Counted from the stretch's first letter, positions 24,013-35,187 are shown. The stretch is 64,000 nucleotides of DNA from Labrys sp. WJW (GCF_001676615.1 NZ_LYXZ01000020.1:110062-174061), one strand, 5' to 3'. Notes: a model not told the origin generated them from the sequence alone. Numbers and translations are program-made.

Positions 24013-25371
24013 ATGCCCGCCGCTTCGATCGATACCCCCATCCGTCCCGTTCCCGTCAGCCACCGCATCGTCATCGGCATTGCCGCGCCGATGACGCTGG
24101 CGCATCTGTCCACGCCGCTGCTCGGGCTGGTCGACACCGCCGTGATCGGCCAGATCGGCAGCGAGGCCCTGCTCGGGGCGGTGGCGCTCAACGCCCTCCT
24201 GTTCGATTTCCTGTTCTGGGGCTTCGGCTTCCTGCGCATGGGAACCGCCGGCTTGACGGCGCAGGCCGTCGGCGCCGACGACAGGCTGGAACAGCGGGCG
24301 GTGTTCCTGCGGGCTCTGGTGATGGCAGCCGTGCTGGGCCTCGCCATGGTGGCATTGCAGCGCGCGATTGCGGCGGTTGCCTTCCCGCTGCTTGGCGCCT
24401 CGCCCGAGGTGACCCACGCGGCCGAAGTCTATTTCGGCATTCGCATCTGGTCGGCACCCTTTGCCTTTGCCAATTATGCCGTGCTCGGCTGGCTGATCGG
24501 CCTGGGACGCACCACCACCGGCCTGTTCCTGCAGATCGGCATCAACATCGTCAACATCCTGCTCTGCATCCTGTTCACGCTGGGAATGGGCTGGGGCGTC
24601 GCCGGCACGGCCTGGGCCACCACCCTGGCGGAGACGGCCGGCGTGGTCGCCGGACTGGCCGTGGTTACAGCCCATTTCGGCGGGAATCTGGGCGTGCCGC
24701 GATCCCTCGTCTTCGACAAGGCCAAATTCGTGCGCATGATCGCCATCAACCGCGACATCATGCTGCGCACTTTCGCCTTGCTGGCTGCCTTCGTCTTCTT
24801 CGGGCGCCAGGGTGCGCTCGCTGGCGACGTGACGCTGGCCGCCAACGCCATCCTCAACAATTTCTTCCTGGTCGGCGGCTATTTCCTCGACGGCATTGCC
24901 ACCGCGGCCGAACAGCTCAGCGGGCGCTCGATCGGCGCCAACAACCGGCCGTCCTTCGAAAAGGCCGTGCGCTATTCGGTGATCTGGAGCCTGGGGCTGG
25001 CGGTCGGCATGTCGGCCGTCCTGTTTGCGGCGGGCGGGGCCTTCATCGATTTCATGACCACCAGCGCCTCGGTTCGCGAATTGGCCCGGCAGTTCCTGCC
25101 CTATGCCGCGGTCACGCCCATAGCCGGTGCGCTCGCCTTCACCTTCGACGGCGTCTATGTCGGCGCCACCTGGAACGCAGCCATGCGTAACCTGATGGCG
25201 GTGGCGCTCGCCTGCTATTTCGGGCTGTGGTGGCTGCTGCAGCCCCTCGGCAATCACGGGCTGTGGCTCGCCTTGATCGGCTTCCTGGTGGCGCGGGGCG
25301 CCGGGCAGGGGGTGGCCTATTTCCGTCTGCTGCCCGGTTCCTTTTCCGGCATCCAAACCAAGGCCGCCTGA
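24013..25371 (+). CDS. MATE family efflux transporter (DinF type)
   Basis: 452 aa with twelve helices. The MATE pattern is clear: IAAPMTLAHLSTPLLGLVDT, FLFWGFGFLRMGTAGLTAQ and, in the second half, FLVGGYFLDGIATAAEQL. DinF-type members exchange Na+ or H+ for cationic drugs or metabolites. The gene stands alone between the MFS unit and the peptide-importer operon, with no regulator of its own. Confidence 0.93.
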   Translation: MPAASIDTPIRPVPVSHRIVIGIAAPMTLAHLSTPLLGLVDTAVIGQIGSEALLGAVALNALLFDFLFWGFGFLRMGTAGLTAQAVGADDRLEQRAVFLRALVMAAVLGLAMVALQRAIAAVAFPLLGASPEVTHAAEVYFGIRIWSAPFAFANYAVLGWLIGLGRTTTGLFLQIGINIVNILLCILFTLGMGWGVAGTAWATTLAETAGVVAGLAVVTAHFGGNLGVPRSLVFDKAKFVRMIAINRDIMLRTFALLAAFVFFGRQGALAGDVTLAANAILNNFFLVGGYFLDGIATAAEQLSGRSIGANNRPSFEKAVRYSVIWSLGLAVGMSAVLFAAGGAFIDFMTTSASVRELARQFLPYAAVTPIAGALAFTFDGVYVGATWNAAMRNLMAVALACYFGLWWLLQPLGNHGLWLALIGFLVARGAGQGVAYFRLLPGSFSGIQTKAA

Positions 25372-25516
25372 GCGGGCTGCACCGGATTGCGGCAACGCGA
25401 TACCTTCGCTGCCTGAAATTTTCGCTTGGCCTCGCCGGCAAAATTAGTTGTAATCGTCCACTATATCGAGGGCAGGGCGCGGGTGCTCCGCCGGATGATT
25501 GGGAAGGATGGTCACG

Positions 25517-27156
<1,640 letters not shown>

Positions 27157-27160
<4 letters not shown>

Positions 27161-27678
27161 AGGCAAAACGGGCCAAGCCGCCGACGCTGCCCGCGCATAT
27201 CGATCTCGATGTGCTCGAGGATACGCTCAGCTTCTATATCCGGGTGATCAGCCTGGCCGTATCGCGCGATCTCGACGAATGGCTCGACGGCCTCGAAGTG
27301 GCCAAGGGCACCGGCAAGGTCACCACGCTGCTGCTGGTCGACAGCCATCCCGGCATCCGCCCCTCGGTGATCGCCCATCTGGTGATGAAGGACCGCTCCG
27401 CGATGGGGCGGCTGGTCGACCACATGATCGAGCAGGGGCTGCTCACCCGCCGGATCTCATCCGACGACAGCCGGGCACACGAACTCTACATCACGCCTGA
27501 TGGCGCGGAGCTGGCCGCCAAGGTGCGCGTATTGGCGACGGAGCAGTCGAAGCGCTTCTTCGACTTCATTCCCGATCATGAGCAGAGACTGGTCATGGAC
27601 ATCCTGAAGCGGGCCTATTGCCGTTTCGTGGGCATGCCGCCTCACAACAGTGCCGATAAGGAAGGACAGGTGGCATGA
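27157..27678 (+). CDS. MarR family transcriptional regulator
   Basis: 173 aa from the ATG at 27157, overlapping the ABC gene's TGA. Winged helix at about 70-125: RPSVIAHLVMKDRSAMGRLV, then the wing RRISSDDSRAHELYITPDG. It sits inside the importer operon and overlaps the next SDR by ATGA, so it is co-transcribed with the genes it probably controls; its ligand is likely the imported substrate or an intermediate. I found no clear MarR palindrome before 25517. Confidence 0.9.
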
Positions 27679-28373
27679 GCGAGCAGAGGGTGGCCCTGAT
27701 CTCGGGCGCCAATCGGGGCATCGGCCAGGCGGTGGCGGCCGAACTCGCCAGCCGGGGATGGCGGCTTTCATTGGGCATGCGGCGACCGGAGCAACCCGCC
27801 TGGGCAGATCCGGACCGCGTGCATCTGCAGGCCTATGACGCCGCCGATCCCCAGGCGGAGGCGGCCTGGAGCGCGGAGGCCCTGAAGCGCTTCGGGCGCA
27901 TCGATGCAATCGTCGCCAATGCCGGCATCATGATCCCCAAGAACGTCATCGAGGCCGAGGACGAGGATCTCGACGCGATGCTGGCCGTGAACGTCAAGGC
28001 GCCGCGGCGCCTGGCCAAGGCTGCCTGGCAGGCGCTCTCCGAAAGCGGCAGCGGGCGGGTGATCGTCATCGCCTCGCTGTCGGGCAAGCGGGTCAAGTCC
28101 TCGCGGGCCGGGCTCTATTCCATCTCGAAATATGCGGCCGTTGCGCTGGCCCACGGCATCCGCCACGAGGGCTTCGAGCGCGGCATCCGCGCCACCGCGA
28201 TCTGCCCCGGCTTCGTCGCCACCGACATGGCCCTCGGCCTGACCGACCGTGCCGCCGAGAAGATGACCTCGCCGCACGACCTCGCCAGCATCATCGCCAT
28301 GCTGATCGACCTGCCCAACGAGGCCAGCGTCGCCGAATTCACCATCAACTGCCAGCTCGAAGAGTCCTACTGA
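27675..28373 (+). CDS. SDR family oxidoreductase
   Basis: 232 aa classical short-chain dehydrogenase: nucleotide motif SGANRGIGQA (about 9-18), NAG motif in IVANAGIM, catalytic Ser in ASLSG and YSISK (Tyr and Lys four apart). Starts by ATGA overlap with the MarR gene and ends one base before the FAD-enzyme start, thus part of the same operon. NAD(P)-linked alcohol/carbonyl interconversion; substrate unknown. Confidence 0.9.
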   Translation: MSEQRVALISGANRGIGQAVAAELASRGWRLSLGMRRPEQPAWADPDRVHLQAYDAADPQAEAAWSAEALKRFGRIDAIVANAGIMIPKNVIEAEDEDLDAMLAVNVKAPRRLAKAAWQALSESGSGRVIVIASLSGKRVKSSRAGLYSISKYAAVALAHGIRHEGFERGIRATAICPGFVATDMALGLTDRAAEKMTSPHDLASIIAMLIDLPNEASVAEFTINCQLEESY

Positions 28374-28374
28374 C

Positions 28375-29706
28375 ATGCCCGGCCCCACTGTCATTCCCGT
28401 TCAAGGCGATGCGACGCTGCCCGCCAAGGTCGATGTCGTCGTCATCGGCGGCGGCATCATCGGCACCTCGACGGCGCTCGAACTGGCCGAACGGGGCCTC
28501 AAGGTCGCGCTCTGCGAGAAGGGCGGCATCGGCCAGGAACAGTCGAGCCGCAACTGGGGTTGGGTGCGCATTTCGCGCCGCGACCCACGCGAAGTGCCGC
28601 TGATGGCCGAGGCGCTGAGGATCTGGAAGACGCTCGACCAGCGGGTCGAGGGCGACACCGGCTATACCCGCGCTGGCATCATGTTCACTTGTGAGAACGA
28701 CAAGGAATATGCCGACCACGAGCGCTGGAACCGCAATCTCGACGGCTACCAGCTCGACTCGCGCATGATCTCGGGCACCGAGTACAAGCGGATGTTTCCG
28801 GGCACGACCATGGACATCAAGGGGGCGCTGTTTACTGCCGAGGACGGGCGGGCCGAGCCCCAGCGCGCCGCGCCGCTGATCGCGGAGGCGGCCCGGCGCA
28901 AGGGGGCTTCCATCCTGACCGAATGTGCCGTGCGCGGCATTGAGACGTCGGGCGGGGCGATCAGCGGCGTCGTCACCGAACGCGGACCGATCGCCTGCAG
29001 TGCCGTCGTCCTGGCCGGAGGTGCCTGGTCGAGCCTGTTCTCCGGCCGTTTCGGCATTCGCCTGCCACAGTTGAAGGTAAAGAATTCCGTCCTGCGCACC
29101 AAGCCGCTCGAAGGCGGGCCGGGGCCGGCGATCTGGTCCAACGGCTTTGCCGTGCGCAAGCGCGCCGATGGCGGCTACACCATCGCCTCCGGGCACGAGA
29201 ACGTCGTCGACATCGTGCCCAACAGCTTCCGCTTCTTCTTCGATTTCCTGCCGGCGCTGCGCAAGGAATGGCGTTCGCTCAATCTGAGAATGGGCGGCCG
29301 CTTCTTCGAGGAAGCCCGGGTGCCCAAGCAATGGGCGATGGACGAGGTCAGCCCCTTCGAACGCTGCCGCGTGCTCGATCCCGAGCCGGCGAAGGAATTG
29401 ACCGATGTCGCCCTGGCCAATCTCACCAAGGCCTTTCCCGTCTTCGCTAAGGCGGAGATCGCCCAGCGCTGGGCCGGCTATATCGACGTTACGCCGGATG
29501 CCGTGCCGGTGATCTCGCCCGTCGAAACCATTCCCGGCTTCCATATCGCCACCGGCTTCTCCGGCCATGGCTTCGGCATCGGCCCGGCCGCCGGCAAGCT
29601 GATGGCGGACCTCGTCACGGGTCGGCAGCCCCTGGTCGACCCGGCCAATTTCCGTTTCTCCCGCTTCTCGGACGGATCGAAGATCGAGCTGATCAGCGGG
29701 TTCTGA
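28375..29706 (+). CDS. FAD-dependent amine/amino acid oxidoreductase (DadA/DAO family)
   Basis: 443 aa. FAD-binding VVVIGGGIIGTSTALELAER at about 21-40, the SSRNWGWVR loop, and a C-terminal GFSGHGFGIGPAAGKLMADL. The family oxidises the C-N bond of D-amino acids, sarcosine-like or opine-like secondary amines. It is encoded between the ATPase and the binding protein of the importer, so the imported compound is probably its substrate or precursor. A second FAD enzyme of a different subfamily closes the operon at 33.6-35.0 kb. Confidence 0.9.
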   Translation: MPGPTVIPVQGDATLPAKVDVVVIGGGIIGTSTALELAERGLKVALCEKGGIGQEQSSRNWGWVRISRRDPREVPLMAEALRIWKTLDQRVEGDTGYTRAGIMFTCENDKEYADHERWNRNLDGYQLDSRMISGTEYKRMFPGTTMDIKGALFTAEDGRAEPQRAAPLIAEAARRKGASILTECAVRGIETSGGAISGVVTERGPIACSAVVLAGGAWSSLFSGRFGIRLPQLKVKNSVLRTKPLEGGPGPAIWSNGFAVRKRADGGYTIASGHENVVDIVPNSFRFFFDFLPALRKEWRSLNLRMGGRFFEEARVPKQWAMDEVSPFERCRVLDPEPAKELTDVALANLTKAFPVFAKAEIAQRWAGYIDVTPDAVPVISPVETIPGFHIATGFSGHGFGIGPAAGKLMADLVTGRQPLVDPANFRFSRFSDGSKIELISGF

Positions 29707-29787
29707 GCCTGCCGGCCCGGGAGATCTCGGACCGGCAATCGACTGCAACAACAATAAAAATATCGTCACTCTCCAGAGGAACTCATC

Positions 29788-31461
29788 ATGTCGAAACAAG
29801 AGCGGAACCAGTTCCCCCATCCCAATCGCCGCCAGGCCCTAGGCCTGATGGCCGCGACCGGCGCCTCGGCGCTGCTGATGCCGGCCCTGCTCGGGCGGGA
29901 GGAGGCCCTGGCGGCCGGCAAGGACAAACCGTCGGGCCAGATGGTCATCAGCTTCTCGCAGGAGCCGACCGTCTTCAATCCGCACCTGCTCCACATCGAG
30001 GTGGACGAGGGCATCCATTACAGCGTGTTCAATCCGCTGTTCGACGTCGATCCGGACGGCAAGTTCACGCCATCCCTCGCCGTCGAGGTACCGAGCGTGG
30101 AGAATGGCGGCATTTCCGCCGACGGCCTCAATTGGAAGGTCAAGCTGCGCGACGGCGTCAAGTGGCATGACGGCAAGCCCTTCACGGCCGAGGACGTCAA
30201 GTTCACGCTGGAATTGATGGTCGATCCGAATTTCCGCAGCTGGCGGCGCACCGGCCATGAACATGTGCGCGACATCAAGGTGGTGTCGCCGACCGAGATC
30301 ACCTGGCGCCTGGAAAAACCCTTTGCGCCCTATCCCTCGATCCTGGCCTCCACCTTCATCGTGCCCAAGCACATCCTGGGCGAAGTGGCCGACAAGAACA
30401 CCGCGCCCTTCAACAATGCGCCCGTCGGCACCGGGCCCTTCAAGTGGAGCAAGCGCGTCGCCGGCGACTATATCGAGCTTGCCGCCAACGAGGATTATTT
30501 CGGCGAAGGCCCTTATCTGGAGCGCGTCGTCTACAAATACATCCCCGACATGACGGTGATGTACACCCAGTTCAAGACCGGGGACGTCGACCTCGTCGGC
30601 CTGCAATGGATCACGGCCGACCACTATGAGGAGGCCAAGACGCTCGAGGGCAAGATCGTCACCGTGGTGCCGACGGCGACCATCGAGTCGGTCGCCTTCA
30701 ACATGGAGCGCCCGCAGTTCAAGGACCCGGCCGTCCGCAAGGCGCTCTATCATGCGCTGGACAAGAAGACGATCATCGAAGCGCTCTATTACGGCCTGCC
30801 GACGCCGACCGAATCCTACATGCCGCAGCAGTCCTTTTATTACAATCCGGACCTGCCCAAGCAGGAATACGATCCCGAAAAGGCCAAGAAGGTGCTCGAC
30901 GAGGCGGGCTGGGCGCCCGGCGCCGACGGCATCCGCGCCAAGGACGGCGTGCGCCTGTCCTTCAGCAACTCGACCACGGCCGGCAACCATCTGCGCGAGC
31001 AGGTGCAGCAATTCATGCAGCAATCCTTCAAGGATATCGGCGTGGAGATGACGATCTCCAACCTGCCGCCGGCTGTGATGTGGGGCGACTATTGGATGAT
31101 GTCGAAATTCGACAGCGTCGTCGTCGGGCTGAACTTCCTGACCGGCCCCGACCCCGACACCTCCGACTATTTCATGTCCACCTCGATCGGGGCCAAGGGC
31201 GGCAACGGCCAGAACACCTGGCAATATGCCAATCCCGAAGTGGACAGGCTTCTGAAGGAGGCCGGCAACCTCTTCGTGCCGGAGGAGCGCCGCAAGCTCT
31301 ATTTCAAGATCCAGGAGATCATGCGCACCGATCTGCCTTTCCTGCCGATGTATCAATACGCCACCGTGCGCGGGCGCAAGAAGGGCGTGGAAGGCTTCTT
31401 GCCCAACATCAATAACCGTATCGACAGCTGGAACGTCAACACCTGGCATTGGGCCAAATAG
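29788..31461 (+). CDS. ABC importer substrate-binding protein (SBP family 5, peptide/opine type)
   Basis: 557 aa. The N-terminus NRRQALGLMAATGASALLMP has a twin arginine followed by a hydrophobic stretch, suggesting Tat export. Mature family-5 landmarks: GLNWKVKLRDGVKWHDGKPF, NNAPVGTGPF, AFNMERPQFKDPAVRKALYH and FLPMYQY near the end. Family 5 binds di/oligopeptides, opines, nickel complexes or other amine conjugates. Preceded by a 81-bp gap and a GAGG ribosome site; permeases follow after a dispersed repeat. Confidence 0.94.
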   Translation: MSKQERNQFPHPNRRQALGLMAATGASALLMPALLGREEALAAGKDKPSGQMVISFSQEPTVFNPHLLHIEVDEGIHYSVFNPLFDVDPDGKFTPSLAVEVPSVENGGISADGLNWKVKLRDGVKWHDGKPFTAEDVKFTLELMVDPNFRSWRRTGHEHVRDIKVVSPTEITWRLEKPFAPYPSILASTFIVPKHILGEVADKNTAPFNNAPVGTGPFKWSKRVAGDYIELAANEDYFGEGPYLERVVYKYIPDMTVMYTQFKTGDVDLVGLQWITADHYEEAKTLEGKIVTVVPTATIESVAFNMERPQFKDPAVRKALYHALDKKTIIEALYYGLPTPTESYMPQQSFYYNPDLPKQEYDPEKAKKVLDEAGWAPGADGIRAKDGVRLSFSNSTTAGNHLREQVQQFMQQSFKDIGVEMTISNLPPAVMWGDYWMMSKFDSVVVGLNFLTGPDPDTSDYFMSTSIGAKGGNGQNTWQYANPEVDRLLKEAGNLFVPEERRKLYFKIQEIMRTDLPFLPMYQYATVRGRKKGVEGFLPNINNRIDSWNVNTWHWAK

Positions 31462-31546
31462 GCCCCTCGGAAACGGGCCTGTCTGCCGATCTGAGCGGCA
31501 CGCAGGCCCGCCACCCCGCCGACAGCCGGCCGACAAGGCCGGCCCG

Positions 31547-31670
31547 GAGCGTTTTGCGATGAGCGGGGCTGGCCTGGAATCGCAAAGACGCTCCAGCCAA
31601 TCCGTTCGATTGGCTTGGAACCAAAGAGATAGAGCAAAAAGCGTTCGATCCTGAACGCGCTTTGCTCTTG
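31547..31670 (+). repeat. Dispersed ~100-bp intergenic repeat, copy C
   Basis: Begins GAGCGTTTTGCGATGAGCGG, includes AATCGCAAAGACGCTCCAGC and CAAAGAGATAGAGCAAAAAG, ends CGCGCTTTGCTCT. It is the most diverged copy (about 20 bp insertion). It lies between the binding-protein and first permease genes of the importer. Confidence 0.75.
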
Positions 31671-31683
31671 TGGAGACGATCCC

Positions 31684-32634
31684 ATGCTGCGCTATCTCGC
31701 TGGCCGGCTGTGGCAGAGCCTCATCCTGCTGCTGCTGGTCTCGGTCATCGGCTTCGCGGTGCTCAATCTGGCGCCCGGCGGACCGCTTTCGCAATATACG
31801 CTCACGCCGGGCATGACCAAGGAGGCGCTCGATCGCATCGCTGAGCAGATGGGTCTGAACCGCCCGTTGCCGATCCAGTATCTCGACTGGTTCTGGCGCC
31901 TGGTGCAGGGCGATTGGGGCCGGTCCTATCGCGACGGCCAGCCTGTGCTCGCCATCATCGGCGGGCATCTCTTCGCCACGCTGCTGCTGATGGGCTTTTC
32001 AACCCTGATCTCCATCATCCTCGGTACCTGGATCGGCGTGATGGGCGCCACGCGCCGCTATTCACTGTTCGACACGCTGGCGACGGTGGGGGCGATGGTG
32101 GCGCTTTCCATTCCCACCTTCTGGTTCGGCCTGGTGGCGATCTATCTCTTTTCGCTGAAGCTGAAATGGCTGCCGGCGGGCAATATGTTCACGGTGGGTG
32201 ACGGCAGCTTCGCCGACTATGCCATCCATCTCATCATGCCCAGCATCGTGCTGGCCCTGGTGAATGTGGCAGTGTGGAGCCGCTACATGCGCACGGCCAC
32301 GCTCGACGTGATCAACCAGGATTTCGTGCGCACGGCCAAGGCTAAGGGGCTGAAGCCGCGCCGCGTGCTGGTCAAGCATGTGATCGGCAATGCCTTGCTG
32401 CCGATGATCACCCTGGCTGGCCTGCAGATACCCACCATCCTGAGCGGGGCGCTGGTGACGGAGACCGTCTTCACCTGGCCGGGCATGGGCCGGCTGTTCC
32501 TCGATAGCCTGGGCTACAGCGACTATCCGGTGATCATGGGGCTTTTGATGTTCTCGGCGATCCTGGTGCTCATCGGCAATCTGATCGCCGATCTGCTCGT
32601 CGCCTTCGTCGATCCCCGCATTCGGCTTGGCTAG
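31684..32634 (+). CDS. ABC importer permease (DppB type)
   Basis: 316 aa with six membrane helices. N-terminal LAGRLWQSLILLLLVSVIGF and LAPGGPLSQYTL match DppB-class permeases; the coupling loop is DFVRTAKAKGLKPRRVLVKH. Forms the channel with the DppC-type permease at 32745. Its TAG stop is also the left border of repeat copy D. Confidence 0.95.
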   Translation: MLRYLAGRLWQSLILLLLVSVIGFAVLNLAPGGPLSQYTLTPGMTKEALDRIAEQMGLNRPLPIQYLDWFWRLVQGDWGRSYRDGQPVLAIIGGHLFATLLLMGFSTLISIILGTWIGVMGATRRYSLFDTLATVGAMVALSIPTFWFGLVAIYLFSLKLKWLPAGNMFTVGDGSFADYAIHLIMPSIVLALVNVAVWSRYMRTATLDVINQDFVRTAKAKGLKPRRVLVKHVIGNALLPMITLAGLQIPTILSGALVTETVFTWPGMGRLFLDSLGYSDYPVIMGLLMFSAILVLIGNLIADLLVAFVDPRIRLG

Positions 32635-32731
32635 AGCGCTTTGCGATTTGGCGGCATCGCCAAGAATCGCAAAGACGCGTCGAAACAAAGAGTTAGAGCA
32701 AAGAAGCGTTGTCGCGAAACGCGCTTTGCTC
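32632..32731 (+). repeat. Dispersed ~100-bp intergenic repeat, copy D
   Basis: TAGAGCGCTTTGCGATTTGG, then AATCGCAAAGACGCGTCGAA, ACAAAGAGTTAGAGCAAAG and TCGCGAAACGCGCTTTGCTC. Its first three bases are the stop codon of the permease gene. It forms a long stem-loop between two permease genes. Confidence 0.85.
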
Positions 32732-32744
32732 CTGGGAGAAAAAG

Positions 32745-33635
32745 ATGGCTTCAGCGACCCTTTCCCCCGCATCGCCCTCGCCCAAGCCGCGCTGGTGGCG
32801 CAACCGCACGGTGCGGCGCTTCTGTCGGCACCGGCTCGCCATGGTCGGCCTGGCGATGATCATCCTCCTGACGCTGGCCTGTATCCTCGGCCCGCGCCTG
32901 CTGCCCTATGACGAGCTCTTCATCGATCTGAGGGCCCGCTTCGCGCCGCCCTTCACCGGCTACCACATTTTCGGCACCGATCCGCTCGGCCGCGACCTTG
33001 CCGCCCGCCTGTTCATGGCCGGGCGCATCTCGCTGCTGGTCGGTTTCTTCGCCATGCTGCTGAGCACGGCGCTCGGCACGGTGATCGGCGTCACTGCCGG
33101 CTATTATGGCGGCTTGGCCGGCTCGGCCCTCATGCGCTTCGTCGATGCCTTCCTGTCCTTCCCGAGCATCTTCCTCTTGCTCACGCTGGCGGCCTTCATC
33201 AAGCCGAGCCCGCTGATGATCACGGTGATCATCGCCGTCACCAGCTGGATGGAGGTGGCGCGCATCGTGGAGGCGGAAGTGCGCTCGCTGCGCGAGCGTG
33301 ATTTCGTGCTGGCGGCGCGCATGGTGGGGCTGTCGAACAGCTGGATCATGTTCCGCGAATTGCTGCCCAACGTCATCGGGCCGATCATCGTGGCGGCGAC
33401 GCTGACGGTAGCCCGCGCCATCCTGCTCGAGGCCTATGTGAGCTTCCTGGGCTATGGCATCCAGCCGCCGCTGCCGAGCTGGGGCAACATGCTGAACGGC
33501 GCCCAGCAATATCTCGCCAATGCTCCCTGGCTTGCCATCGTGCCGGGCGTGGCGATCACGCTCGCCGTCACCAGCTTCAACTTCATCGGCGACGGGCTGC
33601 GCGACGCGCTCGATGCCCGAAGCGACCTGAACTGA
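32745..33635 (+). CDS. ABC importer permease (DppC type)
   Basis: 296 aa from the ATG at 32745 with GGGAGAAA upstream; the in-frame TTG at 32709 lies in the repeat. DppC landmarks: FGTDPLGRDLAARLFMAGRI, the coupling loop FVLAARMVGLSNSWIMFREL and the C-terminal SFNFIGDGLRDALDARS. Completes the importer with 31684, 29788 and the fused ATPase at 25517. Confidence 0.95.
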   Translation: MASATLSPASPSPKPRWWRNRTVRRFCRHRLAMVGLAMIILLTLACILGPRLLPYDELFIDLRARFAPPFTGYHIFGTDPLGRDLAARLFMAGRISLLVGFFAMLLSTALGTVIGVTAGYYGGLAGSALMRFVDAFLSFPSIFLLLTLAAFIKPSPLMITVIIAVTSWMEVARIVEAEVRSLRERDFVLAARMVGLSNSWIMFRELLPNVIGPIIVAATLTVARAILLEAYVSFLGYGIQPPLPSWGNMLNGAQQYLANAPWLAIVPGVAITLAVTSFNFIGDGLRDALDARSDLN

Positions 33636-33647
33636 GGGGGCCTGGTC

Positions 33648-34970
33648 ATGTCGAAATTCTCTCCCTTCGACGCGACGCTCTGGTATGCGACGGCTGCTCC
33701 CGCGCCGCAGACCGTTCCCCTGGCCGGGCGCGTGCAGGCCGATGTCTGCATCGTCGGCGCTGGCTATACCGGCCTGACGACCGCGCTCGAACTGGTGCGC
33801 AAGGGCGTCAGCGTGGTGCTGCTGGAAGCCGAGGAGGCCGGTTTCGGTGGATCCGGCCGCAATGCCGGGCACTGCACGCCAACCTTCACCCATTTCAGCC
33901 TGCCCGAGTTGCGCAGGCTGCTCGGCGAGCCCTGGGCCGAAAGGCTGATCGCCCGGCAGACCCAGGCCAATGCCCGCGTCAGCGCCATGATCGAGCGCTA
34001 CCAGATCCAGTGCGAATGGCAGCAGAATGGCTATGTCCAGGCGGCCGCCCGCCCGGGTGCCATCGACGCCATCAAGCATAAGGTCGAGCAATACAACGCC
34101 GTCGGCGCCCGCACCCGTTTCGTCGACAAGGCGGAAGTGGAGGCGATCACCGGCAGCCCGCGCTTCCATGGCGGTTGGTTCCATGGCGAGGCGGGCCATC
34201 TCAACCCGCTCGGCTATGCGCGTGGTTTGGCGCGCGCGGTGCAGCAGGAAGGCGGCGTGCTGCATACGGGATCGAAGGTGACCGGCGTCACCCGCGAGGG
34301 CTCGCGCTGGGTGGCTCATACCGCTGAGGGCAGTGTGGTGGCCGACAAGGTGATCTTCACCACCGGCGCCTATACGGTCGAGGGCTGGCCCAAGCTCGAC
34401 CAGAGCTTCAAGATCATGCGCGTCTTCGTGGCGGCGACGCAGCCGCTCAGCGAGGAGGAGCGCCGCTCCGTCCTGCCCGAGAACACCACCATGCATGACG
34501 GCCGCGGCGACATCTATGTCTACAAATACAATGCCGAGGGCCGCATCGTCGCCTCCATGTTCCCGATGGGGCGGCGCGGGCGCGACCTCGCCTATACCCA
34601 CCAGGTGATGAGCGACCGCCTGAAATGGCTGCATCCGCAGATCCGGCAGGAGATCCGCTGGGAGTATTTCTGGTTCGGCGAACTCGACATGCAGGCCAGG
34701 ACCATTCCCCGGCTCTATGGCCTGGCGCCCGGCATCGTCGCTCTCACCGGCCTGTCGGGGCGCGGCGTACCCACCGGCAGCATGCTCGGCGGTATCCTGT
34801 CGGAATGGGCGCTCGACGTGCCGGAGCAGGAGCTTTCGCTCAAGGTCGAGCCCCTGCACAAGGCGCCGTTCTATATGAGCTTCGGGCCCCAGCTCACGCT
34901 GCGCTACTATCGGGCGCGCGACTGGCTGAAGACCCGCATGGACGGCGTTCCCCTGCCGCCGCACGCCTGA
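33648..34970 (+). CDS. FAD-dependent oxidoreductase (PuuB-like, gamma-glutamylputrescine oxidase family)
   Basis: 440 aa. FAD motif CIVGAGYTGLTTALELVRKG at about 31-50 and the GFGGSGRNAGHC loop characteristic of PuuB/OrdL relatives; the C-terminal GLSGRGVPTGSMLGGILSEW closes the FAD site. PuuB oxidises a gamma-glutamylated amine to an aldehyde, ammonia and peroxide. A PuuA-like glutamine synthetase is encoded at 36700, which strengthens a gamma-glutamyl-amine pathway. It begins 12 bp after the permease, so it belongs to the importer operon. Confidence 0.9.
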   Translation: MSKFSPFDATLWYATAAPAPQTVPLAGRVQADVCIVGAGYTGLTTALELVRKGVSVVLLEAEEAGFGGSGRNAGHCTPTFTHFSLPELRRLLGEPWAERLIARQTQANARVSAMIERYQIQCEWQQNGYVQAAARPGAIDAIKHKVEQYNAVGARTRFVDKAEVEAITGSPRFHGGWFHGEAGHLNPLGYARGLARAVQQEGGVLHTGSKVTGVTREGSRWVAHTAEGSVVADKVIFTTGAYTVEGWPKLDQSFKIMRVFVAATQPLSEEERRSVLPENTTMHDGRGDIYVYKYNAEGRIVASMFPMGRRGRDLAYTHQVMSDRLKWLHPQIRQEIRWEYFWFGELDMQARTIPRLYGLAPGIVALTGLSGRGVPTGSMLGGILSEWALDVPEQELSLKVEPLHKAPFYMSFGPQLTLRYYRARDWLKTRMDGVPLPPHA

Positions 34971-35003
34971 GCGGAGAAAAAGCGCTCCCGCCGCTGGCCT
35001 GAT

Positions 35004-35046
35004 CCGTCATCCCCGGCGCCACCTGCGGTGGCGCCGGGGATGACGG
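35004..35046. repeat. Perfect 20-bp stem-loop (bidirectional terminator or REP-like element)
   Basis: Arms at 35004-35023 and 35027-35046 are exact reverse complements around a TGC loop (CCGTCATCCCCGGCGCCACC). It follows the importer operon by 33 bp. Stems of this GTCATCCCCGGCGC type are widespread between genes in Rhizobiales. No U-tract. Confidence 0.7.
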
Positions 35047-35179
35047 AGGTGGCATGGAGGGCAGTCAAAACCCACCGCTGTTGATACCATCCGTCGTAAT
35101 TTGCCGATGACCGCTTGGCCTGCTGGCCGGGCTTTGTCGTCCCTCGGCAAAAGAAGGGCATCGATCACGCAATCACAAC

Positions 35180-35187
35180 GTGATCAC
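35180..35187. promoter_or_regulatory. Putative GntR operator, site 1
   Basis: Palindrome GTGATCAC within CGTGATCACAA. It matches the site at 35240-35253 and the one in front of the GntR gene (41376-41385). It lies upstream of a TTGACA (35214-35219). Confidence 0.55.

Noticed and set aside
24004..25395. 463-aa open frame on the minus strand
   Set aside because: Antisense to the MATE transporter; low-complexity Gln/Gly/Asp-rich sequence.
29839..31968. 709-aa open frame on the minus strand
   Set aside because: It is antisense to a clear family-5 binding protein and the first permease. Long antisense frames are expected in GC-rich DNA; there is no domain in it.
32751..34964. 737-aa open frame on the minus strand
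   Set aside because: Antisense to the DppC-type permease and the PuuB-like oxidase; composition is shadow-like (Gly/Arg/His/Gln-rich) without motifs.
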